This document shows, in pieces, positions 16,824 through 25,806 of a DNA stretch of 64,000 bases. The translations under genes were made by a program, and so were the position numbers. The notes beneath the pieces were generated by a model that ran no database searches, had not been told where the DNA came from, and was given only the letters and a program-made list of their open reading frames with translations. This DNA is from Litchfieldia sinesaloumensis (lineage in GTDB: Bacteria; Bacillota; Bacilli; Bacillales; Bacillaceae_L): the NCBI RefSeq assembly GCF_900156865.1, contig NZ_LT732529.1:204300-268299 (forward strand). Direction: 5' to 3'. The number at the start of each line of letters is the position of its first letter. Within the stretch, counting starts at the first letter, position 1.

Positions 16824-18959
16824 CTAATAGATTGATTCGAGTAATGAATTTCCGTTTTTGGCCACTTTAACTTTGGCGTATTTTGCATCTCGTTGAAGGT
16901 CTAACCCCGTTCCTTCTTTTACGAAAAAACTTTCTATGCCCAAGATTATAGCATTGTAGCCATTATACTTACCGGCAATTAGAACTTCATCCTCGGCAAG
17001 TTTGTACTGGGTTGGTTCAATCGATGTCAGTATTTCTTCTCGTTGATAGACACCGTCCTCATCTTTTTTTGCGAGGATATACACTCTGTTTTCAGAATGA
17101 ACATTATTTAGTTCATTAACTTCAGCAATCTCGTACCGTAAAATAACATAATCTCCTTGGAGCATGGAACGGGGGTCAACAGGAGCTAACTCAAGTGTGA
17201 TTTCTGTTCCATTTTTCAATAATGACTCATTGCTAATGATTTGATAACCGACAAACGTTAACTGTAAAAGGAGAATGATTCCAATTAGCCTCCATTGCCT
17301 TTTTGAAAAAAGTTTTTCGTTTTCTAACTCCTTGACTTCTGATTTGCGTTCGTAATATTGTGTGATACCAAAGAAGATAAGACCAATAATCAGAAGAGAA
17401 AGTGATTTGTGTACAAGTGACCAAACTAGGTCATAATAGGTTGAAACAAGTAGTGCAATCCAGTACAACAAGGTCATACGAAAGAAAAATATCTTTTCCT
17501 TTCTTGAAAAGTAAAGTACAAGGGAAGTTGTGATAATAAAAAACAGAAGACTATATATAATTTCTTGCCAAAGTTGATGGTCGACAAAGGTGAGTACATA
17601 GAAAAAGAGTAAAGCGTAAAACAAACTTATACGATCCAAAAGGGACTCCGAACGAGTAAAGTAATAAACTAACGCATTTACAAATGCATACCCAATCAAC
17701 ACCATTTCTAGCTGTTCCCAAAGTTGAAATTCATCAAGTAATAGGTATAATGAACAGCCGATGAATGTTGAATAACTAAGAAAACGAATGATACCATCTT
17801 TTATTGCTATGATAACAACGATTGATATGACTAGATAGAAAATGGTGATTGGTGTTGAAAGAAAAAATGCTTCGAGTAAACCGGAAAAAAAACCGATAAA
17901 TAGTAATGTATTTCTGACATAAGGCCCCAGTTTTTTTACAAACAAACCAACACCAATAAAGATAGTACTAAGGACTACAGTTGAGTAAGAGCTAGAAAAA
18001 AGCAGAAAGAGAACTCCACCAAAGCTTATTGAAAACATGAATGATCCAATTAGGGTAACTATTACAATTAATGTACCTTTAATTGTTTGCCCGATTTGGG
18101 TTTCTGAATGTTTAGATGATAAATGTCTGGCTAGAATAACTCCACCGACAATTAGGGCGATGGAAAAGATTGAACCTAAAATTTGTAAACCAAGAAATCC
18201 GATTGCATCTCCAAATAAGAATGGGATTTCAATAATCTTTGTGCACATGTAAATACTAACCATCGTAAATAAAATAATCGATATATATTTGTCAATTTTC
18301 TTCGTCACAAGATAAAAATAAGAGATAGCAGCATATCCAAGATATAAGAGATTGGTCCAGCCACTATAGGGTTCATACAATTCAAAAATACTCATAGTAA
18401 TTAGCATAATATGTGTCATTATATATGACATATAACGAACGGCTTTATTTTGAAAAGAAGTTGAAAATGTAAAAATAAATAGGATTAAATTAATAACAGC
18501 AATGACGAGATATATGAGCCACTCTTGAAAGTCTGTGCGAATGATGTTATAGGATGAGGGGTTCATATAGAACCAATAGGCAAGATGAAATAGGATAAAG
18601 CTTAGTATCGAGAAAGGTCCATAGCGCGTGCTGATTGAGAGTAATAAAGCAGGAATCAGCCAAACAACAAATAGAACATAACTATCTGCGTGCGAATTAT
18701 ATATTTGGCCTATTAATGCTACACACAAACCAAAGGAAATTGCACCTGCCACCAATAGCCACTTCCCTAAAAATAGCTGGTGGGACAGGATTTTTGTGGA
18801 TACTATAGATAAAAAATAAAATAACAACATTGCAGCTACGGCTAGAATTAGTTTTTCAAACCGAGAAAACTCTGGCCAATTTGCAGCGAAAAAGTATAGA
18901 ACACCCGATAAGACCAAGACAATTGAAGCAAAGTATCCAAATGGAATCAGCTTCTTCAT
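16824..18959 (-). CDS. DUF2157 / GDYXXLXY-domain membrane protein
   Basis: A 711-residue protein. The N-terminus (FFAANWPEFSRFEKLILAVAA) fits DUF2157. A very long array of about 16-18 hydrophobic segments spans residues 10-560. The C-terminal 150 residues contain MLQGDYVILRYEIAEVN, the GDYxxLxY motif of a small domain usually found as a separate protein, followed by a beta-rich segment (VYILAKKDEDGVYQREEIL). It is a fusion of membrane array and extracytoplasmic domain; the function is unknown. The minus-strand gene has its own terminator and probably its own promoter. Codon use is like its neighbours. Confidence 0.8.
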   Translation of the reverse strand: MKKLIPFGYFASIVLVLSGVLYFFAANWPEFSRFEKLILAVAAMLLFYFLSIVSTKILSHQLFLGKWLLVAGAISFGLCVALIGQIYNSHADSYVLFVVWLIPALLLSISTRYGPFSILSFILFHLAYWFYMNPSSYNIIRTDFQEWLIYLVIAVINLILFIFTFSTSFQNKAVRYMSYIMTHIMLITMSIFELYEPYSGWTNLLYLGYAAISYFYLVTKKIDKYISIILFTMVSIYMCTKIIEIPFLFGDAIGFLGLQILGSIFSIALIVGGVILARHLSSKHSETQIGQTIKGTLIVIVTLIGSFMFSISFGGVLFLLFSSSYSTVVLSTIFIGVGLFVKKLGPYVRNTLLFIGFFSGLLEAFFLSTPITIFYLVISIVVIIAIKDGIIRFLSYSTFIGCSLYLLLDEFQLWEQLEMVLIGYAFVNALVYYFTRSESLLDRISLFYALLFFYVLTFVDHQLWQEIIYSLLFFIITTSLVLYFSRKEKIFFFRMTLLYWIALLVSTYYDLVWSLVHKSLSLLIIGLIFFGITQYYERKSEVKELENEKLFSKRQWRLIGIILLLQLTFVGYQIISNESLLKNGTEITLELAPVDPRSMLQGDYVILRYEIAEVNELNNVHSENRVYILAKKDEDGVYQREEILTSIEPTQYKLAEDEVLIAGKYNGYNAIILGIESFFVKEGTGLDLQRDAKYAKVKVAKNGNSLLESIY

Positions 18960-19126
18960 TTAAAACGCCCCTTTTCTACTAACAACCTGCTTATATTATA
19001 TGTTATAAAGATGGTTGGTTGTATCGTTTATAATATAAATTTCCAATTTAGATGCCAATATTTAATGAACATTTTATATAAAGATAAATATGATTTTGGG
19101 TAAAATAATCTCGAGGTGAATTACTT

Positions 19127-19816
19127 ATGGAATTGTTCTCAGGAGAGTTTTTTTCAGCTCTACTTTCGATTATAGTAATTGATCTCGTCTTAGCAGGCGA
19201 TAATGCGATAGTAATCGGTTTAGCCGCAAGAAATTTACCTAAAGAACAGCAGAAAAAGGCCATTATCTGGGGAACCGTTGGGGCAATTCTTATTCGAATT
19301 GTAGCAACACTGTTAGTTGTATGGCTACTCGAATTGCCGGGATTGCGTCTAATAGGGGGAATCCTCCTAGTGTGGATTGCGTACAAGCTCCTTGTCGATG
19401 ATAAGAATCATGAAATTGAAGCGAAAGGATCCTTCATCTCGGCAATTAGGACAATCGTTATAGCGGACGCCTTAATGGGACTAGATAACGTACTTGCAGT
19501 AGCGGGTGCTGCTCACGGTAGTTTTCTCTTAGTTGTTCTAGGGTTAATTATTTCAGTCCCTATTATGATATGGGGAAGTACGCTATTCATCAAATTGATT
19601 GATCGTTTTCCAGTTATTGTTACAATAGGTGCAGCTATTCTAGCTTGGACAGCAACAAAAATGATTGTTGAAGAACCGTTTCTAAAGGGCTTCTTTGAAA
19701 ATGAATGGATTAAATATACATTTGAGTTGCTTGTGGTAATTGCTGTAATCTTTATTGGAATAAAGACAAAGAAAACGAAAGCACAGTCTATAAAAGAAAA
19801 ACAGGAAGCATCTTAA
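19127..19816 (+). CDS. TerC-family membrane protein (YjbE-like metal exporter)
   Basis: A 229-residue integral membrane protein with seven hydrophobic segments. The two TerC Asp-containing helices are clear: VIDLVLAGDNAIVIGLAARNL near residue 17 and IVIADALMGLDNVLAVAGAA near residue 110. The paired DN motifs are the proposed metal site. Relatives in Bacillus (YjbE, YceF, YkoY) export Mn(II), and YceF/YkoY help load exported enzymes with Mn. Start and spacing resemble YjbE most, so a Mn efflux role is likely. No yybP-ykoY riboswitch was seen in the 167 bp upstream. GAGGTGAATTACTT precedes the ATG. Confidence 0.85.
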   Translation: MELFSGEFFSALLSIIVIDLVLAGDNAIVIGLAARNLPKEQQKKAIIWGTVGAILIRIVATLLVVWLLELPGLRLIGGILLVWIAYKLLVDDKNHEIEAKGSFISAIRTIVIADALMGLDNVLAVAGAAHGSFLLVVLGLIISVPIMIWGSTLFIKLIDRFPVIVTIGAAILAWTATKMIVEEPFLKGFFENEWIKYTFELLVVIAVIFIGIKTKKTKAQSIKEKQEAS

Positions 19817-19847
19817 CAAAGGCAGCCTTCAAGGCTGTCTTTTGTTT
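19817..19847 (+). terminator. Terminator after the terC-like gene
   Basis: CAAAGGCAGCCTT (19817-19829) pairs with AAGGCTGTCTTTTG (19831-19844), with TTTT following. Confidence 0.85.
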
Positions 19848-19922
19848 TAATAAAATGTGTATAATCCTTGGTTAAATATGGATACTACAAAAAGATACAT
19901 AACTCAGAAAGGATGTATGAAG

Positions 19923-20255
19923 ATGAAAAGAATCACATTGTCTGTTTTTGCTTTATTACTAAGTATCTTTTTTGTAGGGGGTATTCAAGCTTCCGCAGAA
20001 ATGGGAAAAGACACAGAAAAGCCAAATGTAGAACTATCTGATAAACAAAAGCAAGAGTTAGATAAGCTTTATCTCGAACTTCTTGAAACAAAAAAAGAAA
20101 TTATTAACAAGTACGTTGAATATGGCGTGCTCACGAAAGAAAAAGCTGATAAAAAACTAAACTGGCTAGATGAGCATTACGAAAAAATAAAAGAACATGG
20201 CTACATTCCAAAGCATCATCATAAGAAAGATAAAAATGATAACGAAAATGATTAA
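19923..20255 (+). CDS. YckD-like secreted protein (DUF2680)
   Basis: A 110-residue exported protein: signal peptide MKRITLSVFALLLSIFFVGG with cleavage likely after ASA, then a helical domain (LSDKQKQELDKLYLELLET, KKEIINKYVEYGVLTKEKAD) and a His/Lys/Asp-rich tail (HGYIPKHHHKKDKNDNEND). The central part fits DUF2680, found in Bacillus YckD; the function is unknown, and the tail might bind metal ions (inference). GAAAGG is 10 bases before ATG 19923; ATG 19917 (MKMKRI) is also possible. The gene has its own terminator. Confidence 0.75.
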   Translation: MKRITLSVFALLLSIFFVGGIQASAEMGKDTEKPNVELSDKQKQELDKLYLELLETKKEIINKYVEYGVLTKEKADKKLNWLDEHYEKIKEHGYIPKHHHKKDKNDNEND

Positions 20256-20264
20256 ATAACTAGG

Positions 20265-20300
20265 CTAGATAAAACAGTTTTGTTTTGTCTAGTTTTTTTT
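20265..20300 (+). terminator. Terminator after the yckD-like gene
   Basis: CTAGATAAAAC (20265-20275) pairs with GTTTTGTCTAG (20282-20292, one G-U) and is followed by eight Ts. Confidence 0.9.
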
Positions 20301-20437
20301 CTTTACATTAGAATCAATTTCATAAATCTGAGCCCAACGGGCTCAAGGCTTTCAGACACTAAAAAAAGGAGTACCTCCCCAGATGTCGAAATAAGTAAGT
20401 ACCACTACAAACTTATGAGACTGGAGGAAGACTCCCT

Positions 20438-21793
20438 ATGACTATTATACGACAAGGAAGCCTGTTTGACATACAAGAATTATACGACTTAGAACCTACC
20501 CAACGTTTTGAGGCTATTTTTTCTACTATTGACATTGATCCCATCTTCGCTGTGGTAACGAAGAAATCACGTTTTGGTAGACCTGTGGAGCTTAATTATG
20601 CGGCAATGATTTACTCATTAGTTGCACGCATATCGGAACGAATTCCGTTCATTAAAGACTTGGTAAAGCGATTAAGAAACGATATGATTTTCCGACTAGA
20701 CTGGGGCTTTTTGGTTTCTGATATAGTCCCTTCTGAGGCAGCTTATTCAAGAATTGTAACGATCCTCAGTGAATCTGAAGTTCTTGAAGGGGCTAAGAAT
20801 ACGATTCTAAATCAAGTCATTACAGAAGGGTTTATCAACGATGATACTGCAGCCCTTGATGCCTCTCATTTTGAAGCGAAGGATCAGGCTCCTCCAAAAA
20901 AGGAAAAAACAACATCTGAACCTAAGAAGCGTGGTCGCAAATCAAAGGAAGAACGTGAAAAATGGCTGGTTGAACAAGCTGAACGTGAAGTAAATCTTCC
21001 TCTTTATGAAAAGAAAATTGAAGAACAGTTGGACGTTTCTTTGTCTGAACTTCGTTCTCAAATGCCCCAGGATCCACAATGGGGTGTGAAGAAAAACAGC
21101 GAAGGAAAGAACGTTTTTTGGTATGGTTATAAAGCACATTTGTTAGTTGGCACAAAAAGTCAATATATCCTTCAATCTCTCTTTTCTTCTGGAAATTTAA
21201 ATGATGGAAAAGCAGCCATTCCTTTGTTAAAAGGAATTCAAGAAAATGTTTCTTTAAAGACCCTTCGTTATACAACGATGGATGCTGGGTATGATTACGA
21301 ACCAATTTATGAACAAGTTCATCGATTGGGATTACAATCCGTCATTGCTTATAATAAACGCAATGAACCCGAACCGATCGGTTTTGATAAACACTTTGCC
21401 CCAACTTGTTTTAGGGAACATTCCTATCGTTACGAGAGTTATGACGCAAAATACGAGACCCTAAAATACACGCGTCCAAAAGAATGTAAGGATTGTCCGT
21501 TAGCCGATCAGGGAATATGTCAAAAAGTATATAAAGTAAAGATTACCACTGATCTTAGAAAGTACACTGCACCAGCCCGAGGTTCGAAAACTTGGAAAAC
21601 AATATTTAAGCGCCGAACCGCAGTAGAACGTGTAAATGCTTATCTGAAGGAGTACTTTCAACTTAACAATGTTCGTTATCGAACTGGAAAACGTGCTAAA
21701 GTTCACTTTGATTTGGTGACATTGGTTTATAATGCTTCAAAATTGGCAGCAGATCGTATGAATGCAATGTTAAATCAACGGCAAGCTGCCTAA
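20438..21793 (+). CDS. DDE transposase (IS1182-like)
   Basis: The intact 451-residue transposase has an N-terminal helical DNA-binding region (residues 30-110, PVELNYAAMIYSLVARISE) resembling DUF772. The DDE catalytic residues are likely the D in AALDASHFEAKD, the D in YTTMDAGYDYEP and the E in RRTAVERVNAYLKE. A basic linker (PKKRGRKSKEEREK) and a Cys cluster (CKDCPLADQGIC) lie between. This layout is that of IS1182-type elements in the IS4/IS5 superfamily. The frame is complete, with GGAGG upstream, so the element may still be active. Confidence 0.88.
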   Translation: MTIIRQGSLFDIQELYDLEPTQRFEAIFSTIDIDPIFAVVTKKSRFGRPVELNYAAMIYSLVARISERIPFIKDLVKRLRNDMIFRLDWGFLVSDIVPSEAAYSRIVTILSESEVLEGAKNTILNQVITEGFINDDTAALDASHFEAKDQAPPKKEKTTSEPKKRGRKSKEEREKWLVEQAEREVNLPLYEKKIEEQLDVSLSELRSQMPQDPQWGVKKNSEGKNVFWYGYKAHLLVGTKSQYILQSLFSSGNLNDGKAAIPLLKGIQENVSLKTLRYTTMDAGYDYEPIYEQVHRLGLQSVIAYNKRNEPEPIGFDKHFAPTCFREHSYRYESYDAKYETLKYTRPKECKDCPLADQGICQKVYKVKITTDLRKYTAPARGSKTWKTIFKRRTAVERVNAYLKEYFQLNNVRYRTGKRAKVHFDLVTLVYNASKLAADRMNAMLNQRQAA

Positions 21794-21825
21794 ACTAATG
21801 GCGATGAGAAAACTATAAATATTTT

Positions 21826-21967
21826 AACTTTGTTGATTGGAGCAGAAGGCGGCGACTCCTGCGGGAAAAGCGTGTCCAGGTGAGACCCCGCAGGAGTGAA
21901 GCGACGAGGAGGCTCACGGACCGCCCGCGGAAAGCGTCCGCCTGGAGCGGAAATCAACAACAAAGTT
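21826..21967. repeat. Bacillaceae-type GC-rich intergenic repeat (full copy)
   Basis: The element is bounded by AACTTTGTTGATT and its near-inverse AATCAACAACAAAGTT. Inside lie GACTCCTGCGGG / CCCCGCAGGAGT, GACGAGGAGGCTCACGG and CCGCGGAAAGCGTCCG. It is much more GC-rich than its surroundings and can form large stem-loops. Similar sequences are widespread in Bacillaceae intergenic DNA (recalled). Degenerate relatives occur at 59505-59627 and, in part, at 33516-33550. Here it lies inside the terminal repeats of the IS. Confidence 0.8.
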
Positions 21968-22171
21968 CGTAGTGTTAAATTTTTAAAAATCCCAAATTTC
22001 TCTTAGGGATACTTTAATCATTTTTAAAATAGGCAATTATGAAATTGATTCATTAAACAAAAAAATGATTTCTCTTCCCCCTAATATCTGCTATCATTTA
22101 CTCTTGATAAATGTCGATTATTGTAAAAAAAATATAAATTATATAGACTCTTTCATTAGGAGATAGCATAA

Positions 22172-23743
22172 ATGAGGAAGCGTAAGGGCCTTCGAATTCA
22201 AATTGCAATTAGCTTATTAATAATCATGACCATTCTTTGTACTCTAATCGTTGCAGTATATTCATCACATCTAAGCTTAAAAGAAACGTTAAAGAATAGA
22301 TACTTGGAAAATAATTATACGTATGCAAAAAAACTGTCACTAAGTACAGGTGACTTGTTTTTTCAAATGCAAAAAAGTATAACGTCACTAGGTAATATAA
22401 TAGGAAATCATCCCATTAGCCAGGGGGATTTGGAAGAATGGAGAAATGCAAACAGTAATTACTTCAACTCAATATTTATTACGGACGAAGATGGTGTTAT
22501 CAAGAATATAAGCCCGGAGATTGTTACGTATAAATCGAAAGTAACGGCAGGGACTAGAATCCAATCAGAAACCGTACAAATAGCGCTGCAATTACAACGT
22601 CCATTTATTTCCGAACCTTATAATGGAACATCTGGTCAATTAATTCTGTTAATCTCCGCTCCCATTTTTAATCAAAGTGGCCAATATGAGGGATTAGTTG
22701 GAGGAACCGTGTATTTAGAAGGAGACAATGCCTTAAAAAAGATGCTTAACAATCATAGTTATGATGATGGTTCTTATGTCTTTGTTGTCGACGGTAGCGG
22801 AAAAATAATTTATCACCCCGATTCAAGTAGAGTCAATGATAATGTTTCAGAAAATAAAGTAGTCTCAAAGATGCTTCAAGGAAAACATGGATCAGAAGTG
22901 GTTAATAATACGAATGGAAAGGATTTTTTTGCCGGATACGCAATTATTACCGATACAGGTTGGGGGATTGTTTCACAAACACCAATAACTGTATTGGAAG
23001 AACCTCTACAAAATTTGGTTAAAATGATGATTTATCGTTCCTTTCCATTACTACTGCTAATTTTAATCATCGGTGGTGCCTTAACTATAAATTTATCAAA
23101 ACCAATAAATAGATTAGCAAGATTATCTGAAGTGGCAAGTACTCAGAAAAACACATCTATGAATTTGAGCAAGGTTTTAACTAAATCAAACATATATGAA
23201 ATACGTCAGTTATATCATCACATTGCGAATTATTTCACACTATTAAACAACCAAATTCAATTAGATGGATTAACAGGACTTGTTAACAGGAGAACGTTCG
23301 ATCTTGTTGTTAATGAGTGGTTAGAGGAAAAATTGTCATTCTCATTAATTATTTTAGATATTGATTATTTTAAAAAGGTAAATGACACATTCGGTCACTT
23401 AATAGGGGATGATGTTTTAAAGCAACTAGCCGAATTAATGAAATCTGTTACAGCGGAAGAGGATATTTGTTTTCGATATGGCGGGGAGGAATTTGGAATA
23501 CTAATGTTGAATAAAAATCAGAATGAGGCACTTGAAGTTGCTGATGCATTAAGGAGATTAGTAGAAAGTAGTCCGAATCCAACTGGTCAAATAATCACTA
23601 TCTCATTGGGTGTCACTACATCAGGTATGGACGATCAACATGCCAAACAAATTGTTGAGAGAGCCGATATAGCTCTTTACGAATCCAAGAAATCAGGAAG
23701 AAATCGTACTACTCTTTACGCAAAAACAAAAAGGTTGCAATAA
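22172..23743 (+). CDS. Membrane diguanylate cyclase (Cache-GGDEF)
   Basis: A 523-residue sensor. Transmembrane helix 1 is at about 10-30, an extracytoplasmic dCache/PDC-like domain covers 35-285 (FITDEDGVIKNISPEI, VFVVDGSGKIIYHPDSS, GYAIITDTGWGIVSQTP), and helix 2 lies at 288-310 with a short linker after it. A GGDEF domain (about 365-515) has the active-site loop RYGGEEF (GGEEF at 437-441) and DGLTGLVNRRTFD at its start. It should make c-di-GMP from GTP in response to a small external ligand. The I-site RxxD expected just before the loop is missing (AEEDICF instead), so product inhibition is probably absent. The SD is TAGGAGAT. It lies beside the pectin locus but in its own unit. Confidence 0.9.
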   Translation: MRKRKGLRIQIAISLLIIMTILCTLIVAVYSSHLSLKETLKNRYLENNYTYAKKLSLSTGDLFFQMQKSITSLGNIIGNHPISQGDLEEWRNANSNYFNSIFITDEDGVIKNISPEIVTYKSKVTAGTRIQSETVQIALQLQRPFISEPYNGTSGQLILLISAPIFNQSGQYEGLVGGTVYLEGDNALKKMLNNHSYDDGSYVFVVDGSGKIIYHPDSSRVNDNVSENKVVSKMLQGKHGSEVVNNTNGKDFFAGYAIITDTGWGIVSQTPITVLEEPLQNLVKMMIYRSFPLLLLILIIGGALTINLSKPINRLARLSEVASTQKNTSMNLSKVLTKSNIYEIRQLYHHIANYFTLLNNQIQLDGLTGLVNRRTFDLVVNEWLEEKLSFSLIILDIDYFKKVNDTFGHLIGDDVLKQLAELMKSVTAEEDICFRYGGEEFGILMLNKNQNEALEVADALRRLVESSPNPTGQIITISLGVTTSGMDDQHAKQIVERADIALYESKKSGRNRTTLYAKTKRLQ

Positions 23744-23833
23744 AATAGGAGGTTTTTTTTTCCTTTTTTTATGAGATAGTTAACAATGACCGGATTAAAC
23801 ATAGGTGACCTTGAAAAAAAGTCTTAAATTAGT

Positions 23834-23868
23834 AGTAGTCAGGCTATTTATAGGTGACTACTTTTTTT
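23834..23868 (+). terminator. Terminator between the GGDEF gene and the pectin locus
   Basis: AGTAGTCA (23834-23841) pairs with TGACTACT (23855-23862), followed by seven Ts. Confidence 0.85.
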
Positions 23869-23985
23869 GCTGTGAAAAAATATGTCTAGAATAATAAATA
23901 AAGTCTATGACACATAGTCAATTTCTTACAACTCAATCTCGAAAAACCTTATAAACCCTTGTATAATAGGAGGAACAAAGATTGT

Positions 23986-23995
23986 GATTATTTAC
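23986..23995 (+). promoter_or_regulatory. Shared promoter-region motif, copy 1
   Basis: GATTATTTAC, 18 bp after a TATAAT at 23962-23967, upstream of the first solute-binding protein. The same motif, with one change in copy 2, lies at 25732-25741 and 28754-28763 before the two other transport units of this locus. It may be an operator or an early-transcript element shared by the regulon (inference). Confidence 0.4.
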
Positions 23996-24057
23996 GGAAT
24001 TTTGAAAGTCAACTAGATTTAGGAGGTAGTATAGATTTCAACTAGGAGGTATTAGTT

Positions 24058-25566
24058 TTGAAGAATAGTAAAAAGAAAGTTTTAGGACTATCCCTTGCAT
24101 TAATGCTAGGTGTCGGCGGGCTTGCTGGCTGTGCAAGTTCTAACTCATCCGGGAATACAAATTCAGATGGAAAAACGAGTTTTACAATTATGGCAAATCT
24201 TTATACACCGGAAGTTCCATCGGATAAGATTGAAAAACTACTTGAAGAAAAGACAGGTGTTGATTTAAACATTCAATGGACACCTGATACAAGTTATGAA
24301 GAAAAACTTAACACTGCGTTTGCAACAGAGACCCTTCCAGAGGTTGTGTTCCTAAAGAACCAAACAACCTTTATTCAATTTAAAGAAGCTATTCGTGATG
24401 GTCAGTTTTGGGAGATTGGACCATATTTAGATGAGTTCCCGAACCTTAGTAAACTTAATGAACAAATATTTGAAAATACAGCAGTCGATGGTAAGATTTA
24501 TTCGTTATACCAAGGAAGACCATTATCTCGACAAGGATTAATTTATCGTAAGGATTGGGCTGACAACCTAGGATTAGAGGCTCCAAAATCCATTGATGAC
24601 GTGTATGAAATGGCTAGAGCATTTACGGAAGACGATCCTGATGGAAATGGAAAAGATGATACATTTGGAATCACTGACCGTGCTGATTTAGCATATGGAT
24701 CTTTTAAAACAGTAGCTTCATGGTTTGCAACACCGAATGGCTGGGGTGAGAAGGATGGACAACTTCTCCCAGAATTTATGTTTGATGAGTATGTTGACAC
24801 AATGGATTATATTAAAAAACTTCGTGATAATGGCTATATCAATCAAGACTTCCCTGTAACAAGTAAAGAAGATCAACAAGCATTCTTTAAAAATGGTACT
24901 GCAGGAATGTATATTGGCTCAATGGCTGATGTTGTAAGTATTGATAAAGATGCTGTGGCCCTTAATCCTGATGTAGAATTTGAAGTTCAAAATAAAATAG
25001 TAGGACCTACTGGTGAATATGGCATCTGGGCGATACCAGGCTATGGAAATGTCGTGTTATTCCCTAAATCTGCAGTTAAAACTGAAGAACAACTTAAAGA
25101 AATCCTTGGATTCTTTGATAAATTAGCGACACCAGAAATAGCAAACTTAATTTTCTGGGGTATTGAAGGTGAACATTATACAGTTCAAGATGGTCGTGCA
25201 TTAGCTTCAGAAGACACGGATTTAACGACGAGAGAGGTTAAGCCGTATCAATCATTAGAAATCGGTGAACCGAAGACGAATGGAAGATATGAAGGGGTAT
25301 TTACACTACCGGCAAAAGAAAAGGCAGAAGAATTAATTGTAGACAATGAAAACTACTTAATTCATGATCCAACCGTTCCACTTGATTCTCCAACTTTTGC
25401 TGAACGAGGAGAATTGCTTAACCAGAGAATTAATGATGCTACATATCAATATATACTCGGTGATATAGATAGAGATGGCTTTAAAAAGGCGATTGAGGAT
25501 TGGAAAAAGAATGGCGGAGAAGAAGTAATAGCTGAATTTAATGACGCTTACCAGAGCATTCAATAG
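24058..25566 (+). CDS. Solute-binding lipoprotein of an oligosaccharide ABC transporter (copy 1)
   Basis: A 502-residue lipoprotein: signal MKNSKKKVLGLSLALMLG, lipobox LAGC, then a family 1 extracellular solute-binding fold of the LplA/YtcQ type. A likely Ca-binding loop DPDGNGKDDTFG is visible near residue 200. Start is TTG (24058), 8 bases after AGGAGGT; no ATG fits. It captures oligosaccharides outside the cell for the permeases at 28902-30799. A near-identical second copy follows at 25807. The gene is monocistronic, being closed by a terminator. Confidence 0.9.
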   Translation: MKNSKKKVLGLSLALMLGVGGLAGCASSNSSGNTNSDGKTSFTIMANLYTPEVPSDKIEKLLEEKTGVDLNIQWTPDTSYEEKLNTAFATETLPEVVFLKNQTTFIQFKEAIRDGQFWEIGPYLDEFPNLSKLNEQIFENTAVDGKIYSLYQGRPLSRQGLIYRKDWADNLGLEAPKSIDDVYEMARAFTEDDPDGNGKDDTFGITDRADLAYGSFKTVASWFATPNGWGEKDGQLLPEFMFDEYVDTMDYIKKLRDNGYINQDFPVTSKEDQQAFFKNGTAGMYIGSMADVVSIDKDAVALNPDVEFEVQNKIVGPTGEYGIWAIPGYGNVVLFPKSAVKTEEQLKEILGFFDKLATPEIANLIFWGIEGEHYTVQDGRALASEDTDLTTREVKPYQSLEIGEPKTNGRYEGVFTLPAKEKAEELIVDNENYLIHDPTVPLDSPTFAERGELLNQRINDATYQYILGDIDRDGFKKAIEDWKKNGGEEVIAEFNDAYQSIQ

Positions 25567-25580
25567 CTGGATTACCATTT

Positions 25581-25612
25581 AGATGAAGGTTGAAAATTGC
25601 CTTCATCTTTTT
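25581..25612 (+). terminator. Terminator after solute-binding protein copy 1
   Basis: AGATGAAGG (25581-25589) pairs perfectly with CCTTCATCT (25600-25608), followed by Ts. Confidence 0.9.
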
Positions 25613-25685
25613 GACTGACTTGTCCACTTCTCGAAAGATTCTAAACGTTTTGTAAATGTAATAATCATTTTCTTATAAATGCCTT

Positions 25686-25699
25686 TGAAAGTGCTTACA
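25686..25699 (+). promoter_or_regulatory. cre-like site (CcpA) before solute-binding protein copy 2
   Basis: TGAAAGTGCTTACA differs from the cre consensus TGWNANCGNTNWCA at one position (T for C). It lies about 120 bp upstream of the TTG start. Catabolite repression of sugar-uptake genes by CcpA is usual in Bacillus; use of this site is inferred. Confidence 0.45.
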
Positions 25700-25731
25700 A
25701 ACTGCGATTCTATAGGGTTATGTGAGAATTT

Positions 25732-25741
25732 GATTATTCAC
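25732..25741 (+). promoter_or_regulatory. Shared promoter-region motif, copy 2
   Basis: GATTATTCAC, preceded by AATTT. It matches the motif at 23986 and 28754 with one change. Confidence 0.35.
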
Positions 25742-25806
25742 ATCATCATACCATAGAGATAAATTTAAGGTGCATCATCAAAAACAAAATATAGGGGGTA
25801 TTTAGT

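Larger units (their letters stand above)
20311..22051. mobile_element. IS1182-like insertion sequence with 15-bp terminal inverted repeats
   Basis: GAATCAATTTCATAA at 20311-20325 is the exact inverse of TTATGAAATTGATTC at 22037-22051. ATTA directly flanks both ends (20307-20310 and 22052-22055), as expected for a 4-bp target duplication. The unit is 1741 bp with one transposase. Its right part (21826-21967) contains a full copy of a Bacillaceae-type GC-rich repeat, making the distance from gene end to right terminus unusually long (about 240 bp). The element separates a yckD-like gene from a GGDEF gene and breaks neither. Family assignment is by transposase type only. Confidence 0.75.
23744..24057. 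other. Intergenic region before the first solute-binding protein gene
   Basis: Besides the terminator at 23834-23868, it holds a -10-like TATAAT at 23962-23967, the GATTATTTAC motif at 23986-23995 and two AGGAGGT sequences (24021-24027 and 24044-24050); the second serves the TTG start. No gene was seen. Confidence 0.5.

Noticed and set aside
18960-19126. Mn-responsive yybP-ykoY riboswitch before the TerC-like gene
   Set aside because: No conserved GGGGAGUA-type core or expression platform could be found.
20311-22171. Prophage or integrative element around the transposase
   Set aside because: Only one transposase gene is present, with clear IS ends; no integrase, phage or conjugation genes in the window.
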